Source of the DNA: Epiperipatus broadwayi
Lineage: Eukaryota > Onychophora > Udeonychophora > Euonychophora > Peripatidae
NCBI GenBank assembly: GCA_028023455.1
Contig: JAQFVV010012441.1
Location: forward strand, 7,961,750 to 8,025,749
Reading direction: 5' to 3'
Length of the DNA stretch: 64,000 nt
Shown here: positions 35,330-47,836 of the stretch, piece by piece
Numbering within the stretch: the stretch's first letter is position 1
Layout of the letters: every line of letters begins with the position of its first letter
Made by a program: the position numbers and the translations under genes
Notes under the pieces: generated by a model
Seen by the model: the letters and a program-made list of their open reading frames with translations, nothing else
What the model was told of the DNA's origin: nothing
Database searches by the model: none

Positions 35330-36110
35330 TGTATTGTATAATATGCAAATTTCAAAATTTGAAAGAGCTGAAAATGCCATGATTGATCCATCATAATACA
35401 AAGAAACCAGTGCTGATTGATAGATTTTTATTCTCAGGCTTTGAGAGTAAGATTTTTTCTTTTGTTATTTTGGAGATAAAATATAATTTTCAGCCATTTA
35501 TATATATATATGTTTTGCTTATACAACATATTTGTTAAATATTTATTTTATATCCAAAAAGTATGTGATTACAATTACATTTTATTTGAAAATGTTTGTT
35601 GTAAAAAAAAACAAGTGAAATAAAACTTTAATAATGGTAAAAAGAAGTTAAGACTGATTCAACTTTCATAATTACTGGTGTAGAAATTTTTTAATAATAT
35701 TTTAATAATAATGAAAGCAATTTTAAATTTTAAAACAAAATCTTTTGTTTAAACAAAAATTCATTTTGATTTTAGAAATGGAATTTAAATAAGAAATATT
35801 TTATTCAATAATTTTTACAAATCAGCAAGGAATATGATCCAATACAAAAGGACTCAGTGTTATTGTTATATATTTAATTTAATAATTCATTTTTTTTATT
35901 TTGCAAAGTTCAAATATTATCTTTTAAACTGACTTTCATTTGTAAACTTATATTTGTAATAAATAACACAAAGACTATCAAATAAAGGTTTAATTATAAA
36001 AATAAAATGTTGCAAATATGATTAAAATTATCCCTAGTTTATAAAATTTAGTGTGAGAAGTTTGGTGTTAAGGAATTAAAACAATAGTCATGATCTAAAA
36101 TACATTAAAT
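35330..36110 (+). repeat. Unclassified dispersed repeat, copy 2
   Basis: Colinear with 10.59-11.44 kb: CTGATTGATAGATTT, ATGTGATTACAATTACATTT, AAAATTCATTTTGATTTTA, ATGGAATTTAAATA, TTCAATAATTTTTA, GCAAAGTTCAAATATTA and AAAATGTTGCAAATATGATT. No preserved frame. A shorter similar patch may lie at 39.65-39.78 kb. Confidence 0.65.
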
Positions 36111-36930
36111 ATTTAAAATTTCAAGCTTGAATAAAGTTAGCTAACTACAAGCATACTTTTATATGTTTTGAAAATCATCCAAAAATATTAATTTATTGCA
36201 GAAATGAATAATATTTATATAAACTTTTTTTTTTTACATCTTCATCATTTTTTATTCAAAAATTATTCCCTTCTTTTAAAACTTGATTTTTTATTACTGA
36301 ATCATTAATAAATCACCTTTTTCAACAATTTGACTATCTTGTAACCATTATTGAAAAACAACTAAATATATATAGTCTAAATAGTATGCAAGTCTTACAG
36401 TAGTAACACCTAGATGCCATGCAGATAAAAACAGATGATAATACCTGGCCAAATGGGCTCAAATTCACATTACCAACATAGTTATTAAGAACTCATTTTT
36501 AATAACTATTTATGAGATCCAATTCTTCATTAATATGCAATATAAAAACTTTTTATAATACAAAATATTATGTAAATTTATTCAAAGTAAAAACACCTCT
36601 AAAGCTGTGTCTAAATAACATGCAAAGTCTCACAACAATAATATCTAATTGCCATGTCAAAAAGAACGCATTCCACTTTTGTCTATATAACAATAAAAAA
36701 AATTAACCTAGCCCATGAGTCAGGAACATTTTTGAGTTAGAGTCATTTTGAAAAAAAAAAACATAGAAATATTAAATGTGGGGAGCAGCGATTTGAAATC
36801 AATTTAATTCATTATATATAAATTTAATAACTTTAAGTATAGATGTACAAGATTCGAAACACTCTTAACCTTGCATATAATATTTTTGGAGATGAAACAA
36901 AAAAAAAATTTTTTTTTGTAAATGTTACTT

Positions 36931-37195
36931 TTAATTAGACCCCCCCCCTAAATTTCTAGTGAATACAATTTTATCAGTAAAAAAATATTCATATAAATAT
37001 GACGATACAATGTTAATAATATTCACAATTACTAATGTAACTTTTGAACTATTGTTTTCAGCCAACTTGTTCAAATTTGGAGTATATTTCGTGCATTTTA
37101 ATAATAATAAAGCCTTCAGATTTGAATCAATAAGATTGTTCTTGAGTTTACTTTTCATATAATTCATTGAAGAAAACAATGCGGTGGTATGCTAT
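36931..37195 (-). pseudogene. hAT transposase C-terminal fragment
   Basis: The minus frame reads HTTALFSSMNYMKSKLKNNL then SNLKALLLLKCTKYTPNLNKLAE. This is the end of the hAT dimerisation domain (LFS.MN.iKS..RN.L) and the tail 'LKcTKYtPn...L' seen in GTF2IRD2/ZBED-type transposases. The sister tail at 21.1 kb reads LLKMTKYEPEIKYLA. Nothing upstream on this strand was recognised, so this is a short relic, separate from the 18.7-kb copy. Confidence 0.65.
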
Positions 37196-37199
37196 TTTG

Positions 37200-39045
37200 A
37201 ATTTAAACAACTCGTAATCGTCACAATAATTTATGTAATTAGTTACAAATTATATATTAGTATACATAAATAAAATATTTCTTTATAATATGTTACTTTT
37301 TTAATAAAATTTATATATATTTTAGTCCAAATAAGAGCCGCATTTAATCCATTAAAGAGTCTCATTTTATCCTAGACATTGCCAACTTATAAGAAGAAAA
37401 TTCAATTTGTGGCAGAACTTATTGCTGCAAGGCTTTGCATGTTATTGAGATATAGCAATTGCAAATGCTTTAATAATATGTAAACACAATGTTTCATGCT
37501 ATAAGTTTTTAATATTATATATCAATAAAAGATCTATAATGACATTAAAAATAAATATTTAAAATCTACATTAGAAAGCTGAATTTGAGCTAATTTAAGG
37601 CATGGTTAACATTTATTGTAAATTAAATTCTATTTTCATAGTTGGTAGTGTTTAGATTAGCTTTTTATATAACAAATTAGGTCATATGTAAGAGTGGAAT
37701 CTATTGCCGTCAGCATAATAAGTAAATATTTACTGCTGTGAGACTATTTATTTACACTATTTAGATATAGCATTTGGAGATATCTTCATCTGGAATTTCA
37801 TGTTCAAAAATTTCTAATATTCTGTGTGTGTGTAGCCCACCGTATAACAAACTTTCCACCAGTATTTATATATAGTTTGATGTATATTTAACAGATTTTT
37901 AATTCATAGTGGTTTAAAAACAAGTAGAAAATTTTTCTTACTTGTCAAACTTAATATTTGTGTTTGATTTGAAGTTTATTCTGAACAATATCATTTGTCA
38001 GATTTTCCATCTTTATAAGATCCAAGAAAATAAATATAAATAGTTATTTTTGTACAGTTTAATAAAAATGTTAATGCACTGTTCTTAACAGTGTTTACAT
38101 ATCGTTTGATTTTGTATTCATTAGATATTGTGTGTGCGCATATATACATATATTATTGTAATCTTTTAATAGACATTTATAGGGAAAATGGAGATTTGAA
38201 GATGAAAAAAAAAATAGAGTAAAAATAAAATTATGGATTAAATTTGAAAAAGATTAATGATTATGATGACTAAGGTAACAAAGACGACTTTAAAATATCA
38301 TGTAATAACATACGTATTATTGATAATGCTTTCGTTTTTTAATCATTCAACAATAACAAAATTTCCAACAGGGAAAAAATTCATCACAGATTTTAGGAAA
38401 CAATTCTAAAAGAAAAGAGAAAACTTATTCCAGTGATTCAGTTTGAATGTAAAAGAAGAGCACTGAAAAGTGAAAGAAAGAAAAAAAGTGATGCTTTAAA
38501 CTTTGGTTCTAGCAAATATTTCTTAAAATACAGCAACACAAATATCGATATACATATATCAGTGCGTTCTATATGAGATTAAATCTAAATGTCTAATCAG
38601 AAGAGATCTGGTTATTTGTGCTTCAAATGTAAAGCACAAACGACTAATCCTGAAATTATCTTACTTTAGACTTATTATGAGATAAGCTAATTTACTAAAA
38701 AGGTATACAGGGCTTGGAAAGATTTAAATTAAAATAAATAATGAACAACCAGCTATGGGCATTCATAGAGGAGGCAACTTTTCATCCATTGTTTGATCAA
38801 TTACCCATTATATTTTTGGCTCATCCAAAAGGAAATATTGCTATTTATGAGACAATATTGCTTCATTAGCATTGTTCTCATACATTTTAGAACATCTTCC
38901 GTTCCAATATATATATATATATATAAATTATTTATTTTTATAATTTATAAATGATTTTTTATATAATGACTTGGAACAATAAATTTCATCTTAAAGTATT
39001 ACAAATGCAGTACACTTTAATATCTTCCTTTGTAATCTACTTCTA
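37200..39045. other. AT-rich intergenic DNA, nothing recognised
   Basis: No supported feature. Upstream parts of the 36.9-kb hAT relic may be hidden here beyond recognition. Confidence 0.4.
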
Positions 39046-39048
39046 AAT

Positions 39049-39280
39049 GTGATATGTTGGACTATTTCCATCATTTTTATGAGTGAATGTTGAATGTATA
39101 GAAAATTTCAAACTTTATTTAAAAACTTTCCAAATACAAACAACTTGTTAGTAATAACACACAAATAGATAATACAGATTTGTATGTTATTACTAACAAG
39201 TTGTTTGTATTTGGAAAGTTTAAAATTTTCTATACATTCAATATTCACTCATAGATGATGGAAATAGTCCAACATATCAC
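39049..39280. repeat. 232-bp near-perfect hairpin element
   Basis: GTGATATGTTGGACTATTTC (39049) pairs with GAAATAGTCCAACATATCAC (ending 39280), and the arms continue through TGAATGTATAGAAAATTT and AACTTTCCAAATACAAACAA to a loop near 39,165. The left arm has one extra block of about 14 nt. Arms are about 100 bp and nearly identical, so it is young or maintained. No hammerhead-like core. Confidence 0.85.
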
Positions 39281-39289
39281 ACTAATAAT

Positions 39290-40770
39290 ATACCATCATC
39301 ACAAACCGTCAGGCAAATATTCTAAATGATTTGTAAAATACTTTAGGATAAATTTTGGAATAAGTAAAAACTAGTTGTTTTTCTTTTTAAGATTAACAAT
39401 TAATTTTATATAATAACTGAGGAATAATTATTAAAAGTCAAAAGTATACTTTATTATATTGTTATTTTATATGTATATTTTTTATTTTTAAAAATAAAAG
39501 GTAATAAATTACAGTGTAATATTACCAAGGAAAACCATGATATTCTTATTACCCCACTGAAAATTATTGCTATATGTCATTGCAGGCGCCATATTAGAAT
39601 AAAATGAGATATTCTAAAAATTAAAAAATAATTTTAATATTTTAAAACAGAATTTGATAGATTTATTAGATTCACATTTATTAGTTTACATTTTGAATAC
39701 AAATTTCAATTAAAAAATATTTTATTCATCTATTCAAAGATGAAAGTGGTTATTGTTGCCATATTTTCAAAGTTCAATCTGAATTTTTTTGTTTTCAAAT
39801 ATATATTGCTGCCAAACCAAGTTCAATCTATTAAATTCTGATATAGAATAATGGTTTAATAATAAAATCAAAAATTAAAACACACCAAAGAAAACAAATC
39901 TGTAGTACTTCTGGAGAATTAACTGGTAATGGAAGCAATGATTAAAAAGTCAAGTGAGAATTGTAAAGGCAAATTGCACTTTTAAAAGTAAAAGATTCTG
40001 TGATCCATTAAATTAAATTTTTTAAAAAAAGCTGATTTCTTTTTGGAGAATAGCTTTACATATCGCAAAACATGAATAATCAGGAAAGATTGCAGATTTT
40101 GAAGGAATACATATGGAGAAGAATATTAAAAAAATGAAGATAATATTGCTAATGTAAAAATAGGGAAAGGGAAAAAAATTAATAAAGAAGTTGTGAAGAG
40201 AAAATTAGCAACTGGATTAGGCATGTACTTAGAGGAAAAAAGAAATAAGAAAACTCAAGAAAAAAAAGATCAATTAAATATTTAGGCATTATGTGCTTAA
40301 TATATATAAATATATATTCATTTTTTATAACATTTAAATTATTTTTATGCACTTTTTTACTATTATTATTGATTTCTTACAGTTTTAATATCCAGAAAAC
40401 TTTTTCAGAATTTAAATAACTTTTTAATTAAAAAAAAACTTTTTTTTACTTTTAACTGTTTTCTTCCTAATCAAGAAAAAAAAACTACAGATGCCCAGTC
40501 TGTCACATGAATTATCTGTTAATTATTTTACCTCATATGAAAGTTAAAAAATATTACTTTAAAAAAAAAAAAAAAAATTGACTATAAAGGTTTACTTTGA
40601 TCTTCTGCTTGAATCTCACTCAAAATAATGGCAAATAAAATCCAATAGAAAAGTTACCGTTATAATAAAACAAGAGCCCTATCAGTTCTAGAGGTAGAGC
40701 ATTTAAATCTCCACTTCAAAATTGTTTTCTTGTTTTTGTTTTTAACAGAGAGGAGTGAGATTCAAAGCAG
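39290..40770. other. AT-rich intergenic DNA
   Basis: Contains a weak inverted pair CTTCTGCTTGAATCTCACT / AGTGAGATTCAAAGCAGAAAG (40,600 and 40,755) bracketing a tRNA-like patch (CAGTTCTAGAGGTAGAGC, 40,689). This may be a small degenerate SINE or foldback. Confidence 0.35.
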
Positions 40771-40793
40771 AAAGTAATACACTATATACTTTA

Positions 40794-42244
40794 TTTTTAA
40801 AATTTTATTTATTGACATAATAAAATTGTACAGATGAATAATAAAAACACTTTGTTAATGTTGGCTCATCCATTGCTGACGTTGGTCTGGTAGATGTATG
40901 CCAGAGCCTGCACTAGCAGGTAGATATATGAGTAAATACGTACTATTTCGTTGGTATTGCCCACCCCTTTTGAGGTTAACCCAATAATGCTAACTTATCA
41001 GCTGGGATACATGTAGTGTGAAATCAATGCCTCTCTAGTTGCAACATAGACTACTTCTTCCACAATACACTACAATGTGGATATATCAGGTCCAATATTC
41101 ATGTAGAGTCTGTGGGCCATACTAGTAGGCTCCATGAATTATTAAACAAAAATCTAGAGGATAGTATCTTGTCCTTGTTTTGAAGAGCTTTGAGCATATC
41201 GCAAAATATAGCATTGGGGTCCGGTGTTGGTTGTGTGAACTTTGTCCTGCACCTTGTGTACCAAAAAGTGTATGTCAGGAAGATAGATAACCTGATAATT
41301 GTAAAGTCTCCAGAGAAGAGACAACCCCTGATGTCCAGGATTTTATCCACTGCTATAATGCAGTGTTGAGAGATGACACTTTGAATACTGTTATAGCCTG
41401 GACATATATTTAACAGATGATTAAAGATCTCCTCTCCTCTAGAACAGGCATGATTTAAATTGGGTCTATTTTATTTAGAAACCGCTTGTAGTATAAGAAT
41501 GTATTAGTTGGCATGGAGCCCATATTCACCTTGATCAAATAATCCAAAAGTTTGGGCTCCAGTAGCAGATATTTAAATATTGTGATTTTATGATTGCTGC
41601 ACTCTAGGTGAGCATAAATAACTGTATTTTCAGGATTCAGCAGGTGATGTGCCTGCCAGATGTTGATTTTATTATTAAACTCTGTTTGCTGAGTGCCCGA
41701 TGTATAGAGATTATTGTTTAATAATGGTGTCAAGCCATGTGTGTTTACTGGGGGCAGGTCTGTCAGTAGGTATTATAGTCTCTATAATATCTGATAGAGG
41801 GTTTTTTTTCCCCAGGTTTACTAAAAGTGAATGCCATTTTTGGAAATTGATTGTCTGTATTGAATGGAGACCCATACCGTTCTGTCTCCTGTGAAACTGA
41901 AGTCTGCGGATGCTAATTGCAGTGGTCTGACCTCTCCATAAGAGCTGACCACAGAGCCTCTGAATTTGTAAACTGAATGATTTGGTAACTGTCATTATTG
42001 GCAGGTAGTAATTTATGCTCGCCATAATTTTCATATTAATCAGAGCAATCTTCCCTTGTAGGGACAGGTATGTCCTTGACAGCGACTGAACCACCTTAGT
42101 AGCATTGCTTATGATGGATTTTTGTAGGCAGACCGACATAGCAGTCTGTGACTTGAAGATAGGAAACCCCAGAAAACACTGAGGTTCCGCTAAAAAATTG
42201 GATAGTATTTTCCTACCAGTGTTAATGCACCAGGATGATAATTT
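40794..42244 (-). mobile_element. 5'-truncated L1/Tx1-like LINE with target-site duplication
   Basis: A 15-bp direct repeat ACACTATATACTTTA flanks the insert (40779-40793 and 42245-42259). The interior on the minus strand carries the C-terminal part of a reverse-transcriptase protein and a short 3' end rich in A/T (ATAAAATTTTAAAAATAAAG strand). The 5' end is cut off within the RT, as is common for target-primed reverse transcription. The TSD shows a genuine single insertion. Confidence 0.85.
41099..42235 (-). pseudogene. LINE reverse-transcriptase C-terminal region, broken
   Basis: Three minus-strand segments in order (41711-42139, 41455-41733, 41099-41350). The first has LSLQGKIALINMKIMASINY, resembling the 'L.GK..LI...i.pklnY' thumb block of L1/Tx1-type RTs, then LWRG and RRLQFHRRQNGMGLHSI (the 'P...GGlgl' block after the RT). 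The last two are the weakly conserved C-terminus. Frameshifts separate them. The catalytic YADD part is absent because of 5' truncation. Confidence 0.7.
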
Positions 42245-42419
42245 ACACTATATACTTTAAATTTCATTTTACTATTTAAGCAAAAAGTCTGAAATCTAAA
42301 AACACTTAAGATTTTGAATTCAAGCTAACCTGCTTGAACTTGATGCTAAGCACATGAACTAGAAATAATAATAAAAAACAAATAAATTTTTTTGGCTACA
42401 TAGCAATATATACATATAA

Positions 42420-42670
42420 ATTATAGGGGACTTGAACTCAGACTTTCAAACTCCCCACAGCTATCCAATCCTTTTTATACACATGACCACATACATGTGA
42501 AAAAAATAAATGATGTCCAATATATGTATTTTGTGCTAAACCAGCACTCATCAGTTGGTCCAGATCACTATCTCCAACACATATATAATCACTGTTCAGT
42601 TTATATAAAGATAGCAAATCTTCAAACTTTAATGGACTAACTTCAATCTTCTCCACTCTCCAACTCTTCA
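42420..42670 (-). repeat. Hammerhead-bearing SINE-like element
   Basis: On the minus strand the order is GTCCATTAAAGTTTGAAGA, TTGCTATCTTTATATAAAC, a hammerhead (42517-42558), TTTTTCACATGTATGTGGTC, then TCTGAGTTCAAGTCCCC (B-box-like) near 42430. The same blocks occur on the plus strand at 57.08-57.26 kb and partly at 17.15-17.29 kb. The 72-codon minus frame through it is incidental. It is about 250 bp, non-autonomous. Confidence 0.7.
42517..42558 (-). ncRNA. Type-I hammerhead with G12-to-A change
   Basis: Stem I CCAA/UUGG, an intact CUGAUGA (42548-42554), five-pair stem II GUGCU/AGCAC with loop GGUUU, then AAAA where GAAA is required, and a short near-palindromic stem III before AUA. The plan matches the type-I hammerheads of schistosome-like SINEs. 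Loss of G12, a catalytic residue of hammerheads, predicts an inactive RNA in this copy. Confidence 0.7.
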
Positions 42671-42842
42671 GTCATCCCTATCATTAAAAATCAGAGGATG
42701 AAATACTGTCTTTGATAATGCCAAAATTACTGTCATACCCATGTTGACCTTAAGTCAACCTGACCTCTCATACATAGGACCTTAACATGTCCATTTAATT
42801 ATACAGGAGGGATGGGCAGAATATAAACAATATACATAAATT

Positions 42843-42844
<2 letters not shown>

Positions 42845-42884
<40 letters not shown>

Positions 42885-42911
42885 TTATATATATATATAT
42901 ATATATATATA
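42845..42911. repeat. (AT)n microsatellite
   Basis: Alternating TA with one TTATATTTAT interruption. Confidence 0.95.
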
Positions 42912-43199
42912 AAGTGTAACCTCTCTGTTATGGGTTACATATATAATCTATTAAAAATCAATATAAAAGCTGAAGCACAGTTAAAATTAAATTTTAATAA
43001 TAGCTAATTTTAACATCTAAAAAAAAAAATGAGTTTGTTGTATATTTTAAAAGTTTAACAGTATAAAACTAAAAGGAATTAAAAGAGAGAGGGGGGGGGT
43101 TAAATCTAGAAAGGGATAATAAAGATGTTGTTCTGTTAAAACAGAGATATTTAGATTAAAAAATTGGTTTTAATTAATTATAATCTAAAGGATTAGGTG

Positions 43200-43790
43200 C
43201 AGGAGTGGGGAACTTTTTTCTGCCAAGAGACATTTGGATATTTATATCATTTGCAAGCCATGTAAAATTATCAACTTAAAAATTAGACTGCTATATTTGA
43301 ATTTCCTTTTTTTAAATGAGAACCATAATTTTTTTGTGAATTAAAAATAAAGTAACGTCATTATTGTTAATGACTGTTCCCCATTTAATGACAATTTTTT
43401 CCAAGTTGCCTTATAACTATTCTTCATGATACAATTGTATTCTCAAATTTCTTTTTATGATTTGGACAGATTAATTCTGCAGCAGCTAGGATGCAGTCAT
43501 TTATAAACTCCCCTTCAGAAAATGATTCTGAAGTTTCTGCTTTTTCTGAAATAATGTGATTTGCTTTTACCGAATGGTCTGAATTGTTTTGAAATTTTTA
43601 TGAGACATGTCAGCCGCTTGATGAAGCTCCTTTTCAAGTTTTCTATTTTAATATTTCTTTCTTTTTTGCCCAACAATTTTGTTGTAATCAGAATGTTTGA
43701 CAAATAGTGCCTCTTAATATTGTGTTCTTCATTAACTGAAATACTTTTCAGGCATATCAATTTACTATTTCTTTCTACGAAAAAAAAATC
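43200..43790 (-). mobile_element. hAT transposon remnant, second lineage
   Basis: CAGGAGTGGGGAACTTTTTT followed by CTGCCAAGAGACATTTGGAT (from 43200) is a typical hAT terminus, here the 3' end of a minus-oriented element. Minus-strand coding remnants follow. One has SISVNEEHNIKRHYLSN (43760-43690), the helix side of a BED finger. Another open stretch (43448-43562) reads HIISEKAETSESFSEGEF, then INDCILAAAELICP, the conserved post-BED region of GTF2IRD2/ZBED-like transposases. The core and C-terminus are missing, so this is an internal-deletion derivative. The other terminus was not found. Confidence 0.7.
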
Positions 43791-43799
43791 ATAGATCCA

Positions 43800-46700
43800 T
43801 ATCTATTGAAATACACAATATTTTTATGTCAATTTTTTAAAATCTTACTCAGGGTAGCCATTCTAATTTTAAAAAAAGGTAAAATAATAAAAGTAAATTT
43901 TTAAATTTATTTTGTGAATATACAGTTAGTTTATAAAAATCACTATAAAAATAAACAAAAATGTCCTCAGCATAGATTAAATCTGTAGTCAGATCTATCA
44001 CACAATATAGATAATTTGTTGGAGTATTGCACCTCTGATAAAATGAATTAGAACTGTTATAAAGGTTGGATGAAATGAAAAAATAAATATTTTATTTTAC
44101 TTAACTCCTAATTCAATATTTGAACCACTTACTTATTTAAATAGAAGTTTTATACAGAGCCATTTTATATACCCTTTGGAAAATATCTGCAAACCATATC
44201 AAGAGCTATGGAGGACTAGAGTTAGCCCTAGGGCTGGATTAAAAGATAAACTAAAACAGAATAAAATCTCTGGTCCTAAAATATCAATTTTAAAAAATAT
44301 TTTGTTTTGTCTGTTTTGTTCTTTTATCATATCTATACAAAGTAAAAAATCAAAGCAAATTTTTTTATTTGTTGTTACAATTTGAAAATAAAAATTAATT
44401 ATTTACAAATTCCAATGTTAATTAATAAAAAGTGAATGTACATAGCAGTTAGACAAGGGGAGAGTTGGATATAAATTTTTTTTAAAAAATTGTTTAATCA
44501 ATTTGCAGTTGAAATTTTGACCATTGCTAGTCAAATATAAAAAAGGCACTTCGACTATTCTCAAAATTAAACCAAGGATAAATTCTAATCAAATATATTC
44601 ATGTAAATCTACCATGGCTGAGTATAAATCCTGAAGAGGTATTTGGCCCATTTTCAGGATATAGCCTAAAAATGGTAAAATGCCCAAAGAATTGCTAAAA
44701 TAAATGCCTAGTTAATCCTACAATCAGGGTTGTTTTCTATTGCTATATTATTGATTGCTATAATGCCTGTTGAAAATTGTCAGAGAAGAAATGAATCATC
44801 AACCAGAAAACTAGTGCATGTACCAAAAACAAATAACATGTATATTAAGTATCTAGTGATATTTTTAATCATTAGATAAATTATGAAAATATGTAAAGCC
44901 ATGACAAAAAAACAAACTCAAGTTAATTCAGCAGTAGAAATCTCTTGAACACTAAATTAAATTATTAAACATTCTAAATTCTGGAAGGAAAGGACTGGTT
45001 AAATGTTGAGCTCAACAAAACTCAGTAAGAATATTTCATTTGATTTACATTTGAATAATTATTAACTTTGCTAATAATTGCAAAATTGATTTAATTTTGC
45101 AAAGAGACCTTTTCTTAATTTTATTCTAACATTTAAATTGGGTTTTAACCTCTTTTTTGCTGATTATTTTATTGGCCGAGTGAGGTAAAAGTCTAAACTT
45201 TTAATTGGTCAATTCACAAACTCAAGCGTCAAAATATATTCATCTTTTAATATTATATTCACTTTAGTTTGTTTGTAAAAAGCATATTAATAATTTGTCA
45301 GATTATGAAAGTGAACAAAAGTTTTTTAAAAATAAATTTTTATTTATAATTATAAAAATATTCAATAGCGGCAAATCTTAAATGAATGTTACTCACCAAC
45401 CAAAAAGTTTTGCTGACATCAGTGATTTCTTTCCCAATTTTACATTGCGGAAAAGTAAATAATTTTTGTTAAAGTCTTAAGTATTTTTCTAAAATAATTT
45501 TATTTTTAGCATATTTTATCAAAATAATTTATAATTTGTCAAAAAACACTTTTAAAATGGTCTAAAACATTCGTTTATCATTTTCAAAATGAAAGAAAAG
45601 AAATCGTAACTCTTCAGTTATTGACAACAATTTTCTTTGTTGTCAAAATTTAACAGCCAATCAGATTGAAGAAAAGACAGCCTTCTTCTTTTGTTAAACA
45701 TTCAATGTCAGTTTTATTGATTTTTTTACTTGTAAAATAATTCAAAAAAGGGCAGCATCTTACGGAACTTTTTTTAACCTTTAAAAATAACGCAAAATCT
45801 TAACGGTAGTATTAAAAATGCCCGACTTAGAGCGACTGGAAGCCATCATGTTTTTAGCCGTAACTAGCAAAAACGAGATTAACATTAACCTAACTCCATT
45901 TATATATATTGTAACACTGTATTTTAATGTCTAAATCAATAATCATAACTATAAACTCTGAATAATTTTATTAGTATATCAAATAAAGTAAATATTGGCG
46001 TTTATTATTGTTATTGTGATAAATGATAAAACTGGAACTGATATTCATATTTTTAATATATTTTTCAGATATCTCCTGTACAGATTTTATCAATTACAAC
46101 ATCCCAAAAATATACATCTCGATTTTTTTGTAAAGCATAGTTGATATTTAAGAAAAATAAACACACACACACAAAATGACTTTGGAAGAAAAAATACACA
46201 GGAGAAAAGATACTATACTAACTAATAAAAGAAAATATTTAAAAATATTATTAATACAATAGTAATTGTTTTATGATAGCTAAAAAACCAATATTACATC
46301 TAATAAGGATAGTAATTTTTAACATTCCATTTAAATATGTGTGTGAATGCATAAATATTTTTTAAATGCGCTAAATTTGAAAAGGTATAGTCATAAAATG
46401 CTTATAGATTCATTCTTAGTGTTAAATAAGTTGGTTTATTATTAACTTTAAAAATAAATTAAACAAAAATCATTTAGTTCAATATTTATTATTATAAATC
46501 AGTTTTATTTATAAAATTAATTATCTATTTTATTTTATTGCTAATTAAAGTCATATGGTAATTTAATATTCAAAATAATATTCTTAAATAATTTTGTCTA
46601 CAAATTTGGCATTTGAAACTTTCAAATCTTGCCTGCTTCCAATCATTTCCTAGCAATAAGAGCTGAATTTTTCCATATAACCCCCCCCCCCCAAATGAAG

Positions 46701-47745
46701 TATTTTGGGTAAAAAAACTATGATATCACTGCTGACATGGCAGTAATTTATAAATGCCACCACTTGTCAAAAATTGTTTAGTCTTCTTTAATTACATTGT
46801 GTTGAAGCACTGCAACAAATTTAAACCTAGAATTAGCCATTTTGTTATCCTTCATAACTTCATGTCTGAGTAGAATCCATCTAGATATTTGCTTCTAAAG
46901 GGCAAATGTTTTCATTATGTTGTCCTAAATGGAGAAATTAAATTATTAACAACATTTATCATTCAGTAATGCATTTAAAAAAATGAAATTTTAATATTTT
47001 GATTCAACAATGAAGCTTTAAAATTACTTGTGGAAGGCTATAACACTGCAATAATTATTCTTTTTTTTTTCTCTATAGATTAAAATCACATTTGAATTAT
47101 ATTGACTACATCAACCTAAAGTTTCTACAGAACAGTATAAAATTCATAAGAATTTATAAATCAATGTATTCAAGGACTGATGGATTAATAAATAGTTTGG
47201 TCTTTCATTTGTGGAAAAAAGACCTGAATTAATATAAAACTGATTTGAGATAATGAATTAATGAACTTTTGCATATTATTTTGGTGAAAATTTACTTAGT
47301 CTTGGATATTCTGTGAAAACTAATTTAATGTATGGATTAATATTTTGTTTGATTCTATAGTGAATGAAGTAATCCAAAAGATAATAAATTTATATTCATT
47401 GGTATTACATCTTCATAAATATGCCTAGAGATGTTATAATTTATAAAAGTCATTTCTTACAGGAATTAATTGCTGTATTAATACTTGAAGAAATATAAAT
47501 AAATAATCGGTAACTTGTTGAAAAAATCTATATTAGAGAATTTCTGCCATAAAAGCTTAGCCTTCAAAATTAATTATGCCCTTATATGGATTGCATTAAA
47601 TTCATCTTAGTGGAATTTTATTACATTATAAAATACCAAATGATATCTTTTATCCAATTGGAAATATTTAAAGTACACCTAAATAATCTTTCTTGGATGT
47701 TTATTTAATGACTGTGGACTATAATTTTTTTTATCCTATAGTTAG
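43800..47745. other. AT-rich intergenic DNA, nothing certain
   Basis: About 4 kb without a recognisable gene. Near 45,818 a short frame MPDLERLEAIMFLAVTSKNE lies in a slightly less AT-rich patch (45,780-45,890). It has no identifiable homology, but could be a host 5' exon or chance. A C-run is at 46,680. Confidence 0.4.
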
Positions 47746-47836
47746 TTAATTGGTTTAAATATAGCTTTCCTTCTCACTATATGTAAAATATATAATTGTT
47801 AATTAGAGAAGATATTAATTAGTATTAAAGTTTATT

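Noticed and set aside
42438-42656. A 72-codon minus-strand protein
   Set aside because: It overlaps the hammerhead-bearing repeat, whose other copies do not keep the frame.
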